From: Phycisphaerales bacterium UBA2396
GTDB taxonomy: Bacteria > Planctomycetota > Phycisphaerae > Phycisphaerales > UBA1924
Assembly (NCBI GenBank): GCA_002343325.1
Contig: DDSG01000027.1
Span: forward strand, 1-9,728
Direction: 5' to 3'
DNA length: 9,728 nucleotides
The position numbers were made by a program, and so were the translations under genes. The notes under the pieces were generated by a model, which saw nothing but the letters and a program-made list of their open reading frames with translations, did not search any database and was not told where the DNA came from. Numbering within the stretch: position 1 is the first letter of the stretch; every line of letters begins with the position of its first letter. Positions 8,101 to 9,728 of this stretch are shown here, piece by piece.

Positions 8101-9402
8101 GGCCGACGTCGATGCCTTGAGCGAGACGACGTTGGCAAGATCGCGTGCGTCGAGTGTGGCGGAGAGCGGTGCGATCGAAAGAGCGCGTGTCTCGTTGCCC
8201 GTCTTCACGGAGCCCGCGAGAGCGGTCGTGTCGAGCCGGACGACCATTCCCAGGCCCCGCCAATCGAAGGCTTGCCCGGGCTTGAGCGAGGCCTTGAGGG
8301 AGTCAACGGCGATCGAAACGTTGGGGTAGGTCGTGATGGTTGCGGCGGCGGAGTCGCCCGAGAGCGCCGGAACCAGCGATGGGCCGAGCACGGCCAGCGC
8401 GCCGCCGCTGATCGTGAGCGTTGCGGGCGAGGCGGACGACAGCACGTCATCGCGGAATGACAGTTCGGCCGCGGCCTTAAGATTTGGCGCATCGCCCCGT
8501 ACACGGAACGTTGCGTCGGCCAGCGTGCCCGCGGCGGCGACGGAGGCGTCGAGCGACTGGCCCAGCGAGGCCGCGATGTCGCGACGTCCAAGAAGTGCGT
8601 CGGCGAGCGAGAGCGGCATTCCCTTCAGCGCAATCTCCGCGTCGATCGTCGCGGGAGAATCGGCGCCCAGTGTGAGCGAGCGGGCGGCATCGTGCCACTG
8701 GCCGATCTGCGCCCGGGCTGTGATCGAACCGGTTTGCCCGTCGGCTTCGGCGTCGGCCTTGAAGTCGGCGATGATCGGCTGCCCCAGCGCGAGCGACGCG
8801 GTCGCCTTCACGTTCTTCAGCGTCGCTTCGATGGGCGATCCGCCCGTGCCGCGGGCCGTTTCGTCGCGGAAGCGGATGCGTGTGGCGGAAAGGTCGAGCG
8901 TTGCCGCCGTCCCCTTCCGAAGGGGCGCGGGCCGAGAGGCCTGGGCCGGGGCGGCCGACGACGGCGCGGGCGACTTGGGCTGTATCGCTCGCTGGAGATT
9001 GGTGGTGCCGTCCGCCGAACGGACGATGTCGGCCTCGCCGGACACGCGCACCACCCCGAGGTTGCCCGACAGAATCTCGAAGAGGCCTTGCTCGACCGAG
9101 AGATCAACAGTGGCCACGGTCGATCCCTGCGGGTCGGCAAGACGAACGCCTGTGATCTGCTGGCCGCCGAACCAGGAGAACGAGGCCGACCCGAGGCGGA
9201 CCGAGCCCTTCAGCGGGACAAAGCCCGGCGCGAGCGACGGGGCGAGCCACCCGGCGATGGTCGGCGCGAGCGCGATCGTCGCCCCGGCGAGTGCGAGCAG
9301 ACCAAGAGCGATCCAGCGACCTCGGCGGCGCTTCGGCGTGGGTGCCGTGCCCGTGGGAACGGAAGTCGGCTGTTGGGGGGGAGAGGAGGCGGGTGTGTTC
9401 AT
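5128..9402 (-). CDS. AsmA/TamB-like large envelope protein, single N-terminal membrane anchor
   Basis: This 1424-residue protein resembles AsmA-like proteins, long beta-rich proteins anchored in the inner membrane and thought to move phospholipids towards the outer membrane or aid its assembly. A short Pro/Ser/Thr-rich cytoplasmic tail (1-24) and RRRGR (25-29) precede one membrane helix (about 30-51). Residues 66-140 follow the AsmA N-terminal pattern, with strands around GSASFSWFGGQQITGVRLAD, the LFEILSG segment (107-113) and a NLQRAI end (135-140). A Pro/Ala linker (141-164) leads into about 1150 residues of Ala/Ser/Leu-rich alternating beta-strand sequence. The C-terminus (about 1323-1424) has GRINLASGEIDF and a final PGKLIERGLQDLFKPK helix, as in other AsmA-like C-termini. 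I see only one cysteine. ATG 9402 is chosen because AAGG lies about six bases upstream and the anchor follows; a farther in-frame ATG at 9555 adds an implausible Arg-rich leader. It is the first gene of the likely AsmA-glycosyltransferase operon. The domain call is by pattern; the substrate is unknown. Confidence 0.8.
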   Translation of the reverse strand: MNTPASSPPQQPTSVPTGTAPTPKRRRGRWIALGLLALAGATIALAPTIAGWLAPSLAPGFVPLKGSVRLGSASFSWFGGQQITGVRLADPQGSTVATVDLSVEQGLFEILSGNLGVVRVSGEADIVRSADGTTNLQRAIQPKSPAPSSAAPAQASRPAPLRKGTAATLDLSATRIRFRDETARGTGGSPIEATLKNVKATASLALGQPIIADFKADAEADGQTGSITARAQIGQWHDAARSLTLGADSPATIDAEIALKGMPLSLADALLGRRDIAASLGQSLDASVAAAGTLADATFRVRGDAPNLKAAAELSFRDDVLSSASPATLTISGGALAVLGPSLVPALSGDSAAATITTYPNVSIAVDSLKASLKPGQAFDWRGLGMVVRLDTTALAGSVKTGNETRALSIAPLSATLDARDLANVVSLKASTSATLDNAPAGTIDVDLSAGGLTNDAGRLVAGVPAGLSGRASIRSIATTIAQPFVQSLGLNLSEQIGPTLDISLIAKAGKDSSSADLTLAMEARELKVSGDVSASANAIRSAGPITVDVRSAGSLASSLAGGGLPLVISPQGSAQIVIRQISLPLSSDRAPMLASANAEVLIKASDWALTTRQARGTAPILLDSLDSTLSLGTGGTISLASAVQLSHRGQRSSIDTNASLPGVLSDDPAQRIRTERLAESALSLSARSVPTSIASLLLNPAQPGELDLPTLTTDVLGSAVDLRLESTPQAGGKVSAVTGVLRAANLSADLKGALTPREFSVTAFTADAMLSPELADRVLPKLVADTSTLPTLVAPSTVRLSARPIAIPLKPGLVPDLAAATGVAGLDITADRPLVARTPAKAGVSPSIVGLADLRLLAESPLPAMLSGAEGTATLSMQAVALRGTSPQATTPAGTIKLAALSNLNERSPGLTEFDARIEDLSSAWIDELSGKPGLATNALGPQSTIVLVGSSASPTDLNKSPLEASLSISSPTIAAEPLRVTVASDRVSLLQPLTATWTILPAFADRFLASPGTSTAAMRLASPTPFKAELSRLSIALGEGPLKPGVFDLACTLSAPAAELTAADGTKTSFNGVNITTQREGNGLSYRLSVAEAKSGQSPPATNLALAGVLTNLAKDDGSFDADNLRVTAKGDLPAIPTVLLDTLAAKEGLLVEALGETTAFSLDAREFGRAGGSLAATARSPRAMFELSGPVQDSVLVVPAASPLKAQVSEVTTAFSSRIVKALPLFGSVEKGAQDRPASIVGTNLRIPLSNDLTKLDGDFAIDPGEVSFQIAGDFADLLAGPILAATRGKAAGKAGQRLAPMTVQVRAGVATLQRWSVPVGEFTIAMDGRINLASGEIDFITYIPAGALALEKLKLPAGIGGQIAGDVLKNAVIPVRTRGVGTTRKTEVDSDAAAKELLKGVDPGKLIERGLQDLFKPKKN

Positions 9403-9588
9403 GGCGTGCCTTGGGTTGCTCGCGGAATTCGCAGTGGTGGAACGGTATGAGGCACCCGGGCCGACCTTTGGGAGAGGGCGGCCCAGAAGCGTGTTGGAAC
9501 AGCGGCGGAGTAGCGGTCGTACCTGAACCAACCGGGTCCCCCGTGCGCTGCACAAGGCGGGAATGGCCCGGTGGTCGGAGCCCCCGGA

Positions 9589-9617
9589 TTGCTCGCGGGC
9601 GATGGTTCGTGTAGCAT
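9589..9617 (+). promoter_or_regulatory. Candidate rightward sigma-70-type promoter
   Basis: TTGCTC (9589-9594) and TAGCAT (9612-9617) are separated by exactly 17 bp. They match the -35 consensus at three of six bases and the -10 consensus at four of six. Transcription would start near 9624 and leave about 100 nt of leader before the ATG at the window edge. The spacing is ideal but the boxes are moderate, and in DNA this rich in GC even that is notable. Confidence 0.4.
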
Positions 9618-9630
9618 CCGGCCCCTCGCG

Positions 9631-9657
9631 GCCGCCCTGTCGGGCGGCGTTCGCCCG
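9631..9657 (+). other. Two mutually exclusive hairpins in the candidate leader
   Basis: GCCGCCC (9631-9637) can pair with GGGCGGC (9642-9648) across a TGTC loop. Alternatively CGGGCG (9641-9646) can pair with CGCCCG (9652-9657) across GCGTT. The two structures share the GGGCG bases and cannot form together. A smaller hairpin, CACC-AAA-GGTG, follows at 9662-9672. No T-run follows any of them, so they are not intrinsic terminators. Confidence 0.45.
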
Positions 9658-9699
9658 TGCGCACCAAAGGTGTACGGGACGTGATGGGGTAGTGAGGTC

Positions 9700-9725
9700 G
9701 GGTGGTGGTGGGTGGTGGTGGGGGG
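9700..9725 (+). repeat. G-rich tandem repeat (GGTGGTGGTG twice) with a G-run
   Basis: An exact 10-bp unit, GGTGGTGGTG, occurs at 9701-9710 and again at 9711-9720, and six G's end at 9725 just before an ATG. The plus strand has GGG tracts at 9700-9702, 9710-9712 and 9720-9725 with many GG pairs between them, so a G-quadruplex could form. It may be leader sequence before a start codon, or part of a Gly-rich coding stretch if translation starts earlier. Confidence 0.6.
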
Positions 9726-9728
9726 ATG

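Larger units (their letters stand above)
9403..9728. other. Intergenic region upstream of the AsmA-like gene, no gene recognised
   Basis: These 326 bp hold the 5' flank of the leftward AsmA-like gene and probably the promoter and leader of a rightward gene beyond the window. The AsmA-proximal part has only the AAGG ribosome-binding site; no convincing minus-strand promoter was found there. The right part carries a candidate plus-strand promoter, two overlapping hairpins and a G-rich direct repeat. The window ends on an ATG (9726-9728) directly after a run of G's. It could be the start codon of the rightward gene, but nothing downstream is visible. Confidence 0.6.

Noticed and set aside
6509..8263. 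584-codon open frame on the minus strand inside the AsmA-like gene
   Set aside because: It is an Arg/Pro/His-rich off-frame translation wholly inside a frame with clear membrane-anchor and beta-strand patterns.
9403..9555. ATG at 9555 as the start of the AsmA-like protein
   Set aside because: The extra 51 residues lack conserved character, and the ATG at 9402 has an AAGG site and directly precedes the basic-plus-hydrophobic anchor.

Overview
The window is GC-rich, roughly two-thirds G+C by eye, with mostly G or C at third codon positions and dense coding. It looks like a bacterial chromosome from a diderm lineage. A high-GC planctomycete, perhaps of the Phycisphaerae, would fit the gene styles: a Cys/Trp/Tyr/Pro-rich secreted-looking protein, a uracil-DNA glycosylase with a long N-terminal extension, and a very large AsmA-like protein. 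That placement is inference; no rRNA or other marker gene is present to settle it.

Layout from left to right. (1) Positions 1-1482, plus strand: the 3' part of a low-complexity gene whose start lies off the left edge. (2) Positions 1641-2507, plus strand: a uracil-DNA glycosylase of the family 4 type that lacks three of the four usual iron-sulfur cysteines. (3) Positions 2508-2709: a convergent intergenic region with an AT-rich palindrome, a folded segment and a strong plus-strand intrinsic terminator. (4) Positions 2710-4170, minus strand: a DEAD-box RNA helicase whose motif II reads DEVD, with a candidate promoter and overlapping dyad upstream. (5) Positions 4294-5106, minus strand: a family 2 glycosyltransferase of the WaaE/KdtX type. 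(6) Positions 5128-9402, minus strand: a 1424-residue single-pass AsmA/TamB-like protein. (7) Positions 9403-9728: an upstream region with a candidate rightward promoter, two mutually exclusive hairpins and a G-rich direct repeat that runs off the window.

The AsmA-like gene and the glycosyltransferase lie 21 bp apart and are probably one transcript. Both point to building the outer envelope: lipid or outer-membrane traffic for the first, and lipopolysaccharide-core-like sugar transfer for the second. The helicase follows on the same strand after 123 bp and may be read through or use its own promoter. The glycosylase is base-excision repair and has no clear functional link to its neighbours.

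I found no CRISPR array, transposase, integrase, tRNA, rRNA or defence-type operon. I see no convincing undescribed multi-gene system. The points most worth following are the glycosylase without its iron-sulfur ligands, the structured intergenic segment at 2530-2675, and the leader-like region at the right edge.
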